A stretch of DNA of 64,000 nt from Amia ocellicauda (lineage: Eukaryota > Chordata > Actinopteri > Amiiformes > Amiidae): positions 5,866,001-5,930,000 of the forward strand of contig NC_089855.1 of NCBI RefSeq assembly GCF_036373705.1. Direction: 5' to 3'. Each line of letters opens with the position of its first letter. The stretch's first letter is position 1. Made by a program: the position numbers and the translations under genes. Shown in pieces: positions 51,901 through 64,000 of this stretch. The notes below the pieces were generated by a model. That model was not told the origin of the DNA, did no database searches, and saw only the letters and a list, made by a program, of their open reading frames with translations.

Positions 51901-54900
51901 GCTTAAATTTATTTATTTTACTCCAGTGGCAACATACGGAGGTTGGGAAAGCTGGGACATGATTGTGGAAGGGTTCATTAATAATCAAATTAAGGTTTCC
52001 ACAAAAATCCCCAAATATCTGCATAATTTCTTAAGATTTGACAGTTCTGAATTCACATTTTGTTGGCTTTCCTTTTTATTAGAAGAATACAACACATGTG
52101 TAGCATTTCTTTCTTTCTGTCTTTCGTTCTTCAAGCTGAACTGTCATATTGATTTGGCTCAGCTATCCTGTACAGTGGAAGCAGCTGAAAATAGCATCCC
52201 TGCCGTTATACACACAAAAGATTATCGATAATTAATGGAAAGTGAAGAGAGAAATATGAAGAACTTTGAGCTGTATTAGGAAACAAACACACACACACAC
52301 AATAGTCTGTTTTAAGTAACTGGTTGCAGTAATGCAATGTGACACATGTTGCCCTGCTGCACAGTCACTAGACTTCAGTAGAACATAATTGGACGTGACA
52401 GCTGGTGGCAAAGGGTCTTCCTTGATCACGTGCTTTAATGTACAGACAGAGCCTCAGAGGAAATGGGATTTGCTAGCAGACACTGGGAAAGTGAAGACAG
52501 TGAAGAACGAACATATAGTCATGTTGGGATGACTATACATTTCCAGGGCAGAGGAGCTCTAGAAGAACATTGCGGGCGTTTACTACATGTGACGGACTGA
52601 TGTGAAATGTATCTTTGCCTGTAAAATCATGTGCTGCATGTTGTTTTGTCTGAGGAACTACACATAATCAATGTTGTTGTTGCTATGGGTTCATTTGTAT
52701 ATGGGTGGGAAGGGGCCATCGAGCGTGAAGGAGTTGCACTGGTATTCCAGATAAGGACACATATCTCCAAAGACCTGTTAGATTAAAGAGTAGTAAGTGT
52801 ACACACACAACTATCTGCCTTCTAATTTTATCCCATAAGCTCTCCTGTCAAACACCTTCTGTCTTTGCATCAAGTCAATTCATACCACCTGCCCTGACTA
52901 ATCTGAACCTCACAGTACAAGAGCAGATAATGACCCTCCTCCATCAGATCTGAAGGTGGCTTTGTCCACATCTGAATGCTGCATTAAAAGACCACTTTGC
53001 CACTTTTACCCCTGACCATCCCATAGACATAGTCAAGAAAAAAGATGTTGAGATGGCATGGCATGTGGGAATTGATTTTTGCAGAATAGCTGCCGATACT
53101 TTAGATTACAATTCACAATTTCAGTTCTTCCACACAGTCCTTACATTGTTTACTGCCAAACTACTACCTGGAGAGAAACATATATCGTAGTCATCTTAAA
53201 TGCATTCTATAATATGCACCCTCCTGCTATGATCTATTATAATATTTTAAATAAACATGATGACTCAGGACAGAAAACATACTGAGACATGCTGAGTATT
53301 GCATTGTGTTTATATGTTCTGAATATCACTCTTCCTCTGTATATTTAATATACCCTATTGTAACTCACTTCTTTGCAAGGCAGATGTTGTTCATCATGCA
53401 AGTGTGCTCTATAATGTATAAAGTGATTATAGTTATCATATGGGTGGATGGATTGAGAACCTTTTAAGTCACTTATCAAGGAATTACAATGCTCCATCTG
53501 CACAAAAACCCACTTCCTTTGAAGGCCTCATGCTATTAAACATGGACACCATTAAGGTTTCTATCGCAGCCTGACATATCCTTAAAGAAACCACATCACA
53601 AACTGGAGTTCACCACTGAAATCAACTTTCAAATAAAACCTTGAATGGAATCAAGGCATCACACACATGAATGAGAAGGGTTTTATAACTAATAACCTTG
53701 GTAGAGGTTTTTAATATTTAAAATAATTTAGCATTATGTATGATGTTAAGATCAACTAGGTTAGACATACATATCACAGTATCCTGCTTTTTGTCTTCAC
53801 CCTAATTTGATAATTAAGTTGCATCTTAATAACTAATAAAACGCAATATATGTAGTAACATGGATTCATGTAGTAACATGAATCAAGTAATTGGTACAAC
53901 AGTTGTCCATTAAAAGAGGTGTCAGATAAAAATATTCAGGATTTCAAGATGTTTGATTGTGTCCTCATATTTACAAACAAAATGTATTGGCCCACGGTTT
54001 CTATTCCTACTTCCAAGTTTGAACAAAAGCCTATTAAAGCCCTTAAAGACCACGTTCTTCTTTTTCTCTGTAAATAAATGTTAAGTTCTAAGGGATGCGT
54101 GCTTTATGAACTATTTCCCCTTCATTCCAGGCATCGAGGTTCTTGGCTGGGGCTGTGAGTGACCACAGATCTTCCATTGTGAAGTAGTTTTGGCCCGAAG
54201 TGATGGTTCAGAAGTCAAGGTTCGATGCTGTGCAAGGGCGTTTGGAATGTGGCAATGGGGGGGCATTGAGTCAGCTGTGTGAATTGGTGATCAGTTGCAT
54301 TGACTTTGTCTTGGTCCCGCTGCGTGAAACAAAGCGTACGGAAGTGTATTGATTGACGATTGTGGGACGACTGTCAATTATGCGAACCATGTTCCCTCAG
54401 CTCTATTTTCCTTAAGCTGTCAGAGCACAGGTGAGATTTAGGGAAGGAATCAGATAATGGGAGATTGAGGGGTTTAGTGACAATTTAAGATGCCCCAAAT
54501 TATTTAATTCTGTTTAACTATATGTGTATTGCAACCACAAGTTAATAAAAACATATATATATTATAGACAGAAAACAGGATGAATTTTCCTGTCCTCATG
54601 TATTAAACAAAACATCCACTGTAACATTTCATCCAACGATGACAAAAATAACATGACTTTGAAACCCTTTATTGTCTTTTTAAGTGTGAATGCATTGTTG
54701 AAGGGTAACAAACAACAAGCACACCATGAGCCATTGCTTTCAGCTGTACATATCCCTGCGATGTCATATCAAATATATTTACATCTGTTTTCATGTTTGA
54801 ATTATTTTACCCCTTTTCCTAGATAAGCTGGTTATGGATGACAAAATTGAATTCAAGATAATTTCCAATTTCCAAGACTTCAGAAAAGTAAACGTATATA

Positions 54901-57900
54901 TACAATGATTATGTCCAGCTTTCAGAATGCGTACATCAATGTCTTTTCTCTATCTACATTTCTCCATCTGTCTATCTATCTGTCTATATTCATATCCAGT
55001 TTATTCCCAAGACCAGTTATTGTCTATAAAATAAAGGTAAACAGTCTTTCTGGCACCCAACCTTAGCGCCAACCACTACCCTGCACTGCTGGCCATGTGA
55101 TCTGCAAGTGTTAATTAAATGAAAAGTAAAAATATAGATATATTTGGAAGAGTGTTGTGTCTATATTTATAGCCTGTTATCTTGCAATCCTACAATTGCA
55201 AGGTTTCCCCCGCAAGGTCTTATATTACCACAGACCTGGTGCCATGATATATGTATATACGTTTTCTCTGGTTTTGGAAATTGTCCCAATCTCTTCTTCT
55301 TGAATGTGGTGAGTTTTCAGTAAGATCCTTTGAAAGTACATTCATTTGTTTGTTTGTTTGTTTGTTTATTGATTCTTTATTCTACACTGTCTTTAATCAC
55401 ATGATTGCATAAGCCTTACAGTTTGGCATGGTGGCAGTTTCCAGTCGCTAACTCATTACATTAATTGATTCTGAAAGGGTGGGAGGGTTATACCAGATTG
55501 GCTTGATCTGAGCCAATGAAGAGCTGCTCAGAAGGACAAACTCCTGCTTCACACTACCAGGTGTGCAGAAACCTGCAGAACTGTGTGTTCTTGCCATGTT
55601 GCCAGAGTGGGATCTGTTAATATATGTCTACAGTGCTTCCCACTCACCTGTCAAGGGCCGACATGTTTTTATTTGATTTAATTGAGATTAAGCAAATGAA
55701 CATCGCACTTCAGCACTGCAATCATGTGCTAAGCGTTATGCCATCACCCGGTGCACAGAAAAAGCTATAACAGATAAGGAAGCAAAGATCATTTGACATT
55801 ACTGTAGAAAACATGGTTTGAATTTAAATAAGCCCCCCAAAACACTTGAACTTTACGAATGCCTCTCTGTATGCATACTGATGCTATTTGGCAGGTTAAC
55901 TATAGGGATGTTCTAACATTACTGGGGCCGTGGTTTAATTGCAGCCATTTATAGCTCACAGAAAAAAGACCTTGGGCAATTCCTTTGTAAAACCCACCTA
56001 CTTATTATCCTGAAGGCCAAAGCTGCCAAGTGTGGAGCTTTTGTCAGGCAAAAGAGTAAAGGAGGAAACCACGGGCTTCAGGTGGCCAAATGTGATCAGC
56101 TGACACAGCCCTTTCTTTCCCCATGTCTTGTGTGTGCAGTCTGATTCTGCCCATGTTTGCAGTGAGGCGAAAACTAAATTGAATAATATGTCTCTGTGCT
56201 TTATCGTACACTTAATTTGTTGGCATTTATTTTATTGTGTTGGTTTGAGACCCATTTATTAGTGCCATCTCCAGTCGAGATTGTTTTGGCAGGAACCTCT
56301 TTTACCCGCCTTCCCCTTCGTTTGTATATTCTATCTCGTCTGACATTTTGTTGGGTATTTAATGAGCTTAGGGGGTGTGAATTTTGTATAAGAAAAATAA
56401 AATAATCCGATGGGAGCAGCATTTAACCGAAGCCAAGAAAATGAGGTCTAATCTGTGATGACTAAATTGCTTCCTTTTCCTCTCGCTCAGCCTCTCTGCA
56501 GCTGCAGCGTCTTTCGATCTCTGCACTCGTTACGTAACGTATATAGCTGAAGCTCTTCAACCGGACTGAGGAAGATAATCGTCGACGCAGGGTGCAGCAT
56601 ATTAAATCTTGCTCAGCCGTTTACAGAAAACAATGCAATCAAAAAATCCCATCCCACTAGTGCTTCAGCCGTTGCTCTACTTCTGTGATGGTTGCTTGTC
56701 TGCTCGGATGCATATTAGTGCTATTGCAGACTGGCAGACTTCCATGCAACACATTCTGAGAAACCTCATTTCCTGCCGCATTCGCCTGCACCGGGGACGA
56801 TACTACTGCATCAATCGTGTGCCCTTTTATTTCCCAGTGAAAGTGTTTCAATGTACATATAGTGAGTGTAAAAAACAACAACACTTGATTACCTAAATAT
56901 AAACACGCAGAACATTGATTCATTGTCTAGAAACATACACTCACAAGCCAATTGCCCACAGGAAATGAATGTCATCACATAAAGTTGTCTTCTTTTCCAG
57001 GAGTACTATAGCACTAGTTAGAGCAGGCATTGAAAACATACCTCTCAGCCATACTATGAAAGTTTACCGCAGTATATTTTCTTTGCACTGTTGCAGTTTG
57101 ATTTACCATGTGTATACTGTTCTTTTATGTAGGTTGTGTGCATCCTGCTTTATCAAAACCCTCAATGTTTACTATGTTTTCATTTGACTACAGTCAACTT
57201 TTGTGAGGATGGTTGGCATTTTTAAGTATCTACTGTAGAAGATGCTACTTCTCTGAAACATGCCCCTTGCTTGCTTTGCAAATCTGTATTTTGTTCCACA
57301 GCTGCTTCACAGACAGCTTTTTCATGTCTGTGGCCTGCGAGTCCGATGGAGGCATGCTCCTGGACGTTGTTTAAGTGTTGATGGCAGTCCGCTACAAGCA
57401 GGAAGTGCGTGTCAGAGGTGTCGAATGACCTTATCTCCGACCACAGAGGCCTCTCTTTCTTTCTGCAGCTGGCTTTTTTGGTCTGTACAAGTTTTATGCC
57501 TATCAGAGGCTAATAAAGGACAAAATCTTTCAGGTTTTCTGGATTGACATATACAGGATGAGCCAATTATATCTGTTTTAGTGTGATACCGTTTTCCATG
57601 CTTTCACTTCATTTTATTACATGATAAAAACATGCTTTTCTTTGTTCAGTTATGTTTTATTCGAAACATAAATGTCACATATAAATGATCCGCCCTGTAC
57701 AACATGGCTTCTAAATATGAGTTACCAAGTTGGTAAAGCAGGGTGATGTTTTCAGAACAATAGGTTTTAATTTGGTCTATTTAAATATATAGTTAAACAT
57801 GCTAAGCTTCCTGAAGACTCATCGAAGTACCAAACCCCTGAGACAGATATCTCTTGTGGGTTACTGAAAGACAACGCGGGCTCCAGTTTAATTAAAGCTT

Positions 57901-58979
57901 ACATTTAACAACTTAATAAGTACAACAGAGCCGGTCTCTTCTCTTGTGGTTTGAGATGTTAATTATCAAGGTATATTTAGCTTCGGATGTCTAGTGAGAC
58001 CAGTTTGAACTTCAATATTGTGTCATCTGTTTCTGTTCAACTTTTTAGCACTGTAATAACACAATATAGCAACAAAAATAACAATGCTAATTTCATTCCT
58101 ACACAACTACATTTCTTTATTAATAACTAGCCACTGGGTTTGATTGAAAAAAGCAGCCCTCAAAAATCGTGCTTCCAGACCTAAACGTATGACGTAGTTA
58201 TATAATGAGATGAGAATAAGAGACATATACATATTTTATTTTAAATGCTGCAAGAAAGCTGTTAGTATTGAAATAAATTGCTTGTAGATTAAATTTGAGT
58301 TCAAAGGGCCATTCACTCACATTTTTCATACACAGAAATATACATGGTTGTGAAAAGATTTATTATTTAGTTTCCTTTGGGAACAATAGGACATAATCAC
58401 AATGACATTGGTTTCTTTGGAAACAACTTAAAAGCATCTATTTGGCAGCACTATGCATGGTTAATCTAAATATCTGTTCATAACTTCCTCTTCATTTCCA
58501 TGTTAAGTGAAATCCCTGACCATGGGGACCCAAAAGATTCAAGGTCATTCCTTGTTTGGTTCGAGTAAAATGACTAAAGTAAAAAATAACTTGGCTATTC
58601 GAAGGTCAAATGTAAGAAATTTGCCAAATACAAACAACAATGCACAAATAAAACGAAAACATAGGACATATGTATTGAAAAATAAAAGATCAAACTGAAA
58701 AGGCTCATTGTTAGACACCCTGAGTTCTTATGTTACTGAAAATATGTACCCGAACCATTAAGAACATTTATTTTTATATGTTAATGTTGTGTAGGGGTGA
58801 GGCTGGCAGGAACTGAACGATTACATGTTTCCCTCCTCTGAGCAGAGATAATTAACAACCTTTCTTGTAGCCTAACGACAATGTCAGCCTTCCTTTGACT
58901 TGAATCCACTGTATTTGTATATGATGCAAGTGTGCAAGAATAGTCTGCAAAATCTAAGAGCACTGAAGTAGATCAAGGG
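42912..58979. other. Long region without recognisable genes
   Basis: About 16 kb in which no frame has recognisable domains or splice-linked coding structure. Low-complexity tracts are a T run at 43059-43079, (AAAAC)n at 50940-50960, short (AC)n near 52285-52300, a CTAT/CTGT stretch at 54958-54990 and (TTTG)n at 55346-55370. The region may hold regulatory sequence of TMSB4 or the next gene (EGFL6 side in other vertebrates), but nothing can be supported from this sequence alone. Confidence 0.5.
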
Positions 58980-59200
58980 ATACCTGAAGGAGTCAAAAGT
59001 TTTGTCTACATTGGACAACATTTCAGTACAAATGGAGATATTATGGAAGGAATCAAAAGAGTGAGAATAGGATGGGGTGCATTTGGAAGAAACAGCACCC
59101 TGTTGAATGGAAAATCAACCCACTTCCCTGAAGAGAAAAGTATTTGATAAATGCAGACTACCATTCACATCACTTATGGATGTGAATCCTGGTAACATAA
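58980..59200 (+). pseudogene. LINE reverse-transcriptase fragment
   Basis: Reads VKSFVYIGQHFSTNGDIMEG, then IKRVRIGWGAFGRNSTLLNGK, to a stop near 59148. It continues in another frame as TTIHITYGCESW. This matches the downstream end of a non-LTR reverse transcriptase (F.YLG..IS.DG....EI..RI..G..AF..L...L......LK....V.....YG.E.W). It is frameshifted and truncated. In a complete ORF2 this part would precede the kind of segment found at 7266-7450, so both may belong to one family. Confidence 0.7.
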
Positions 59201-60008
59201 TGCAAAAAATGTGACTTCCTTTCTGTGAACTGCACAGGAATGCAGGTAACATTTCAGGGCATATTTACTGCTTTTACTGAGTTCACTTCCACTCTGGCCT
59301 GGTGATACAACATGCCAAATACGTGTCACCATCTGCACAGTTTCTGTTTAGGAGACCAGAAACAGTGACGCCAGAAGTCTGCATTTAAATGGCTGCACAC
59401 AACAGGATATTATCTCCCACACAGAGCTGAATGAATGGACCAGGTGCTTGTGTATTTAGGGACAGGATATTGTGACCATGTTAAAATACTACTGATCTGC
59501 ACCGTCTGTTGCAAGTTATTTAGAGAGGAAAAAAACATTTGATTTAGATGATTTATTGACACATCTCGGGAACTCTGAAGCAAAGCTGCCCTTGATTTGT
59601 CAGGGTAGGTGATTGTCGCTGTTGATGTAATGCAACTCAGTGAGTAGACATGTCAATTAGTCCAGGCTAAGTCTGAAATCGAACTCTGAGAACTGAGGCT
59701 GAGAGAGCTCTACCCCTGGAAGATTTAAAAGCAGCCCATCTCATATTTTTCACATATACTGGCAAAAAAAACCTAAAAGATCATTACAAAGTTGATTTCA
59801 AATTCCCTTAATGTGGCGTTGCTTATTCCTTACGTTCTCTCTAGAGACACGTCTGTCTCAGGCTCCGAAACAACACAGGCATATCCCTGAGCCGCCCCAT
59901 GGCATGGAGCTACAGGACTTAAATAAAGCTAAAGTTAAACCCTATAGTACTCAGTGATCATACAAGACTGTTATAGTTAATTCCTTCTATACCATGGTTC
60001 CTGTTTAC

Positions 60009-60066
<58 letters not shown>

Positions 60067-63000
60067 TTTACATTTTTATTATTATGATGTCTTTAATTAG
60101 ATATAATCTGATGCCACAGTTAAAAAGCCAAACCTTTTCTGAGCGTTTTATGCCAGAGAAACCTGTAGTTTCTATGGAAACAGGCATGAATCATTCATCG
60201 AAGCCTTGGCCATTGTACTGCGCACAAAACTATTTTGAATGTGTACTATTCCACACAATAAATCATGCCTTCTACAGCGTGCCCTGCACTCCACATACCA
60301 TTTATCTGAAGGTAATTAAAGATCAATGGTGTGCTACTGCATTAAACAATGAACACACTCATCACACAAAGCAGTTTCCGTCAATTGTCTTTGGATAAGC
60401 TCACCGGTTACCTATTTCATGGGAATAAAATAATCTCGGCTCAGCAGCTTTCCTCAGCGTCTAATTAAATCAGGGACTCGGTGACTTGTGTACTGTCATA
60501 AAGATAGAAAAATGAACCTCAAATCAGTCTCATCACAAAGAAGATCGATGTAGTCTTACTGGACGTGCTTGGGAAAGCAAGGAATGCTATAGGAATGTAC
60601 TCTCTAGAGCAGCCTAAACAGTGATGTCATTCTGTTAGTCGGGAGGGGTGTATTTGTATTATAGAGTTTTTCGTACAGAACAAAACCTTGAATCCTTTCT
60701 TCCCCAAAACAACACTGTGGGACAGCACTCTGCAGGCTAACTTTACAAACTTTTAGGCCCAGCACGCAAGGGGGTGAAATAAAATATCCCGTGAACAGAT
60801 CAGGTAGCATGACAAATGCAAGTCCTATTGTTCTCTGTGTCCTTGCCCTTGTGAAAGCAAGGTTCGTACCCCAGGAGAATACTAATGACTCATACTTTAA
60901 TCACATTTGGGACTTTACCCAGAGTGATTTACACTCACTGTGGGCAGGAAAAGGGTTAAGCAAAGGTATGATTCATTAAGAAAATTAATCTCTTGACACG
61001 GGATAACACTATATCAGTAGAAGGGTGATGTAATCCCCTCGAGCTAGAACAAATGGGCTTTTACGATGCATACTTATCAGAGGCCATGAACATATTAGTA
61101 TTATTACTTTGATCATGTCTAACCAATGAATATTTTTCAGTCTGCAGTGGTCAGGATTTGAGATGATTGCTAAGAACAGAAGGATGCTTTATCTCAGATG
61201 TTAGCACGTGTGCTTTGTTGTAACTAAGGAAAAAACAGATGCAAACCTTATTTTTTATTCGATTCATTTTCTATGTGAATTGCACTGAAGTTATGATCAT
61301 TATTGGGTATTTTCTGTCACTCAAATTCACACATAAATACAACTTTATTTATTATGTATCACATACAAATGTATTTAAGCAGATTAAACAAATGGGCTAC
61401 AGTTTGTGTAAGTAACACACTTTCTTATCCGCAATGAGCATTAACTGTATTCATACTTATAAAAGACACTTAATGTAACTCCCCTTCCGATCACAGGAGT
61501 TGTGATGACGAATACATGACTCCCTGTTATTGTAGGATAATGTCTCTGAAAGCAGAGAAAGCGGGTTCATTGTGTGTATGAGCTGTGACATCACCGCCCC
61601 GGAGACCAGTCGTTTTGCGTTCCGGGTTTGTCACTCATCCGTGTGCCCAGAGGCAGGCCTGAGATGGCAGTTGTCTGATCTCACACTGTGTATTGTACCT
61701 GTATACAATAAAAAGATTATGACACAGCTTATATGAGAGCAACACTTTGTCTTGGAGTGAAAGCAAGAGGATGCAGGAAAAACTAAATTACTGGCCAGCT
61801 GTCATGGTTAGTTTTCAACAAATCGTCTACAGACAGCAGGTGTTTTCTTTAAATTTAAATCCATGCAAGTTCCTGTAAACGCCCAATGGCAGGAGGAACA
61901 GCAGGGTTGTTGCTTTGCTTTGACGTTCCCCTTTTGAAGCTTATTTGTGTGGCAGAGAAATTGGAGAACAATGTCTATGACAGAAGATTCATCCTGATAT
62001 GATGCTTTCATGCTGTACATTTATATATTGAGGTGTTGATTTAATCATTCAGAAAATAATCACAATAGGTAGGTATGGCTGCCACCAAAAGCACCTTGTC
62101 TGACCCTTGTCTGATTGTGATGCAAAAACCCTGGGCCTGCTGGCTGCCTTTTCCCACCACCAGCCTAGTCAGACCCAGTCTACCTCATACTTGGAGATGT
62201 TGGATCTGATGCACAGCTAGCGGACAGCCCTGGGACTGGGCGGGACCACGCTGGGAAAAGACACTCCTTTCATGTTCTGCCCATTACTTCTAATGATCTC
62301 AGCAGCGCCATTCCCACAGGGAAGGGGTTGCCAGTAAGTGGAAAGAAAAGACAATTAAAAGATGGAAAAAAAAAATCATGTTTTCCTTTTAGCGGCGAGT
62401 GCATGGACTTCCCCTGAGCATTCCCGAAGTAGTTTTCTTTAAATCGAGGTTTACATTAATATGTGTGTTTCCATTGAAGCTTTTACCTGTCGCTTTAAAT
62501 CAGTCGAGCTACAGGATTATATCACGGCAGATGTTAAACACATTTTGTGTATGCTAGTACAGATCTGTCGTAATTTACTCACTGATTAACACAATAATCG
62601 ATGGAATAAGCTCATTTCAACCGTAGGGTATTTAAGACTAATACCTTTTGTGCTGCATTTCTTAATTGTCATGTCATTTGCATTGGATTGAATCCACAGC
62701 CCTTTGCTGTTTTTTGGTGAGCATTTTTATTTTCAGAGGCAGGGTAAGCAGCTTAATTGTGTTATTCTTGTGGCCCTGGGAGGCACATCCTGCAGGAGGA
62801 GAGAAGGTATGCTAATGACATGCAGGCTGAGTGCTGACTGTGATGGATCTGGCCCGGAGTGCTGCTGCGCCATCTGCCAATGTTGTGACGGCCGCACTGC
62901 GTGACGCGACTCTGGGGGCCGAGGAAGCACCGTCAACACCCCCGGTTGCCTAGAAGTGCCTAACAGACCCTCTTAGAAGTTGAAAAAGCAACCCCCACAT

Positions 63001-64000
63001 CCCATCCCCCAATAACAAAAATAGAAATAGAAATATTGTGTGTGTCTAGTCAGATACTTGGTTTGGACTTGAGGTTTCTCAGAATATATTGTGTATTGCT
63101 GTATATGGTAAATTATTACAATATATTGTGACAATTGTTTAAAATTGACAACATCTTTTTGAAACAATTGAAATAAGATTGCAGTATGATTCAGATTATT
63201 ATATTTCATACACATATTTTCTTAATAATGAAGATTGAAATGTAAGTTTAAATCATGTCATTTGCATCTTTTCCTCAAATAATGCTGATTATTTTTCTGA
63301 TTATTTGATTGAAGTACATATAAGATTTAAAGACCACTCTTATAGTATCATCCCTCAGGTACTTTCTGTTTGAGACTGTTGTTGAGGATATATCTGCTAT
63401 AGCTATAACTCAACTGGGAACATCTACCTGATGAAAAGTACCTGATTTTGAAAAAAGAACCCAAATCCCCTGGTCAGACAGAGCAGGTGGAAACTGAAAC
63501 AAAGTGTGTCTGTTTAATTGAACTACCACAGAGTATCTTGGAGTTTGATCTTTGGTGTGGTGTTAAAAAAACACACCATGCTGTTGTCATCTTATAAATT
63601 GATTCTCAAGACAGTTAACCCAAAGGGGAGTCACAGGCTCAATGATCCATGTATAATGAACTGATAACTAGCATATACAGATCACTATATGTACAATATG
63701 AAACCTCAGTTCTCAATCTAACCCTCCAGCTGTCCTGTACACTATGATATCTCATCTCGTAAGGTTTCTGGCTGGCAGACACTCCTCTTCAATCCTCTTC
63801 TGACAATCTTGTAACACACATCCAGTATTATCTGGTTCCTCTGTATTTTTCTAATTGATTGACACTGGTGTAGGTATATTTTTTCACCTCTCTTATAAAC
63901 ACACAATCCTATTTATATCACTTCTCACCGATCTATGCTCTTCTTTATTAGGTATTATACTGAAACCCCATCTTCACACCTTGGGTGATGCAATACACAT
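59201..64000. other. 3' end of window, no gene recognised
   Basis: AT-rich. (ATT)n microsatellite at 60009-60064. A slightly CpG-richer patch at 61590-61640 and another at 62840-62945 contain no convincing exon. No gene is supported. Confidence 0.5.
60009..60064 (+). repeat. (ATT)n microsatellite
   Basis: About 18 uninterrupted ATT units. Unlike the tracts at 19.6, 29.6 and 38.8 kb, it has no adjacent L2-type tail. Confidence 0.9.

Noticed and set aside
62704-62904. Short Cys-rich frame (..PECCCAICQCCDG..)
   Set aside because: The cysteine cluster is short with no signal peptide, domain or homologous motif I can recognise. It is probably chance in a TGC-rich stretch.

Overview
The window is vertebrate nuclear DNA, most likely from a ray-finned fish. 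It has GT-AG introns, AATAAA signals, three degenerate fish-type Tc1/mariner elements, L2-clade LINE tails and long microsatellites. The gene order PRPS2 - TLR7 - TLR8 - TLR8 - TMSB4, all on the plus strand, matches the PRPS2-TLR7-TLR8-TMSB4X block of human Xp22. I cannot name the species.

Layout. 1-2770: no gene recognised. 2771-12833: PRPS2 (phosphoribosyl pyrophosphate synthetase), seven coding exons encoding 318 residues with every junction in phase. Its introns carry a hAT-like MITE, a second MITE family, palindromes, a LINE fragment and a (GT)40 tract 4 bp inside a splice donor. 13892-20165: transposon-rich spacer with two Tc1/mariner remnants and an antisense L2-like LINE end. 20300-23452: TLR7 in one large exon. 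25028-28123 and 30321-33404: two tandem TLR8 genes. 34564-36188: a third Tc1-like element. 36190-41150: spacer with another L2 tail and a TG-rich tandem block. 41159-42891: TMSB4 (thymosin beta-4) with a compact promoter. 42912-64000: about 21 kb with no recognisable gene except a LINE reverse-transcriptase fragment near 59 kb.

The biological core is the endosomal nucleic-acid sensor cluster TLR7/TLR8/TLR8. The two TLR8 copies have clearly diverged ectodomains. From the juxtamembrane segment to a few codons before the stop, however, they share 515 bp with no difference that I can find, at a constant offset of 5281 bp. This is the signature of recent gene conversion, or of selection for a shared signalling domain, coupled to divergent ligand-sensing domains. 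The second TLR8 has no ATG in its main exon before the LRR region, so it needs a spliced upstream initiator; the first TLR8 has its own ATG at the homologous place. PRPS2 and TMSB4 are housekeeping or cytoskeletal neighbours that mark conserved synteny and are not functional partners of the receptors.
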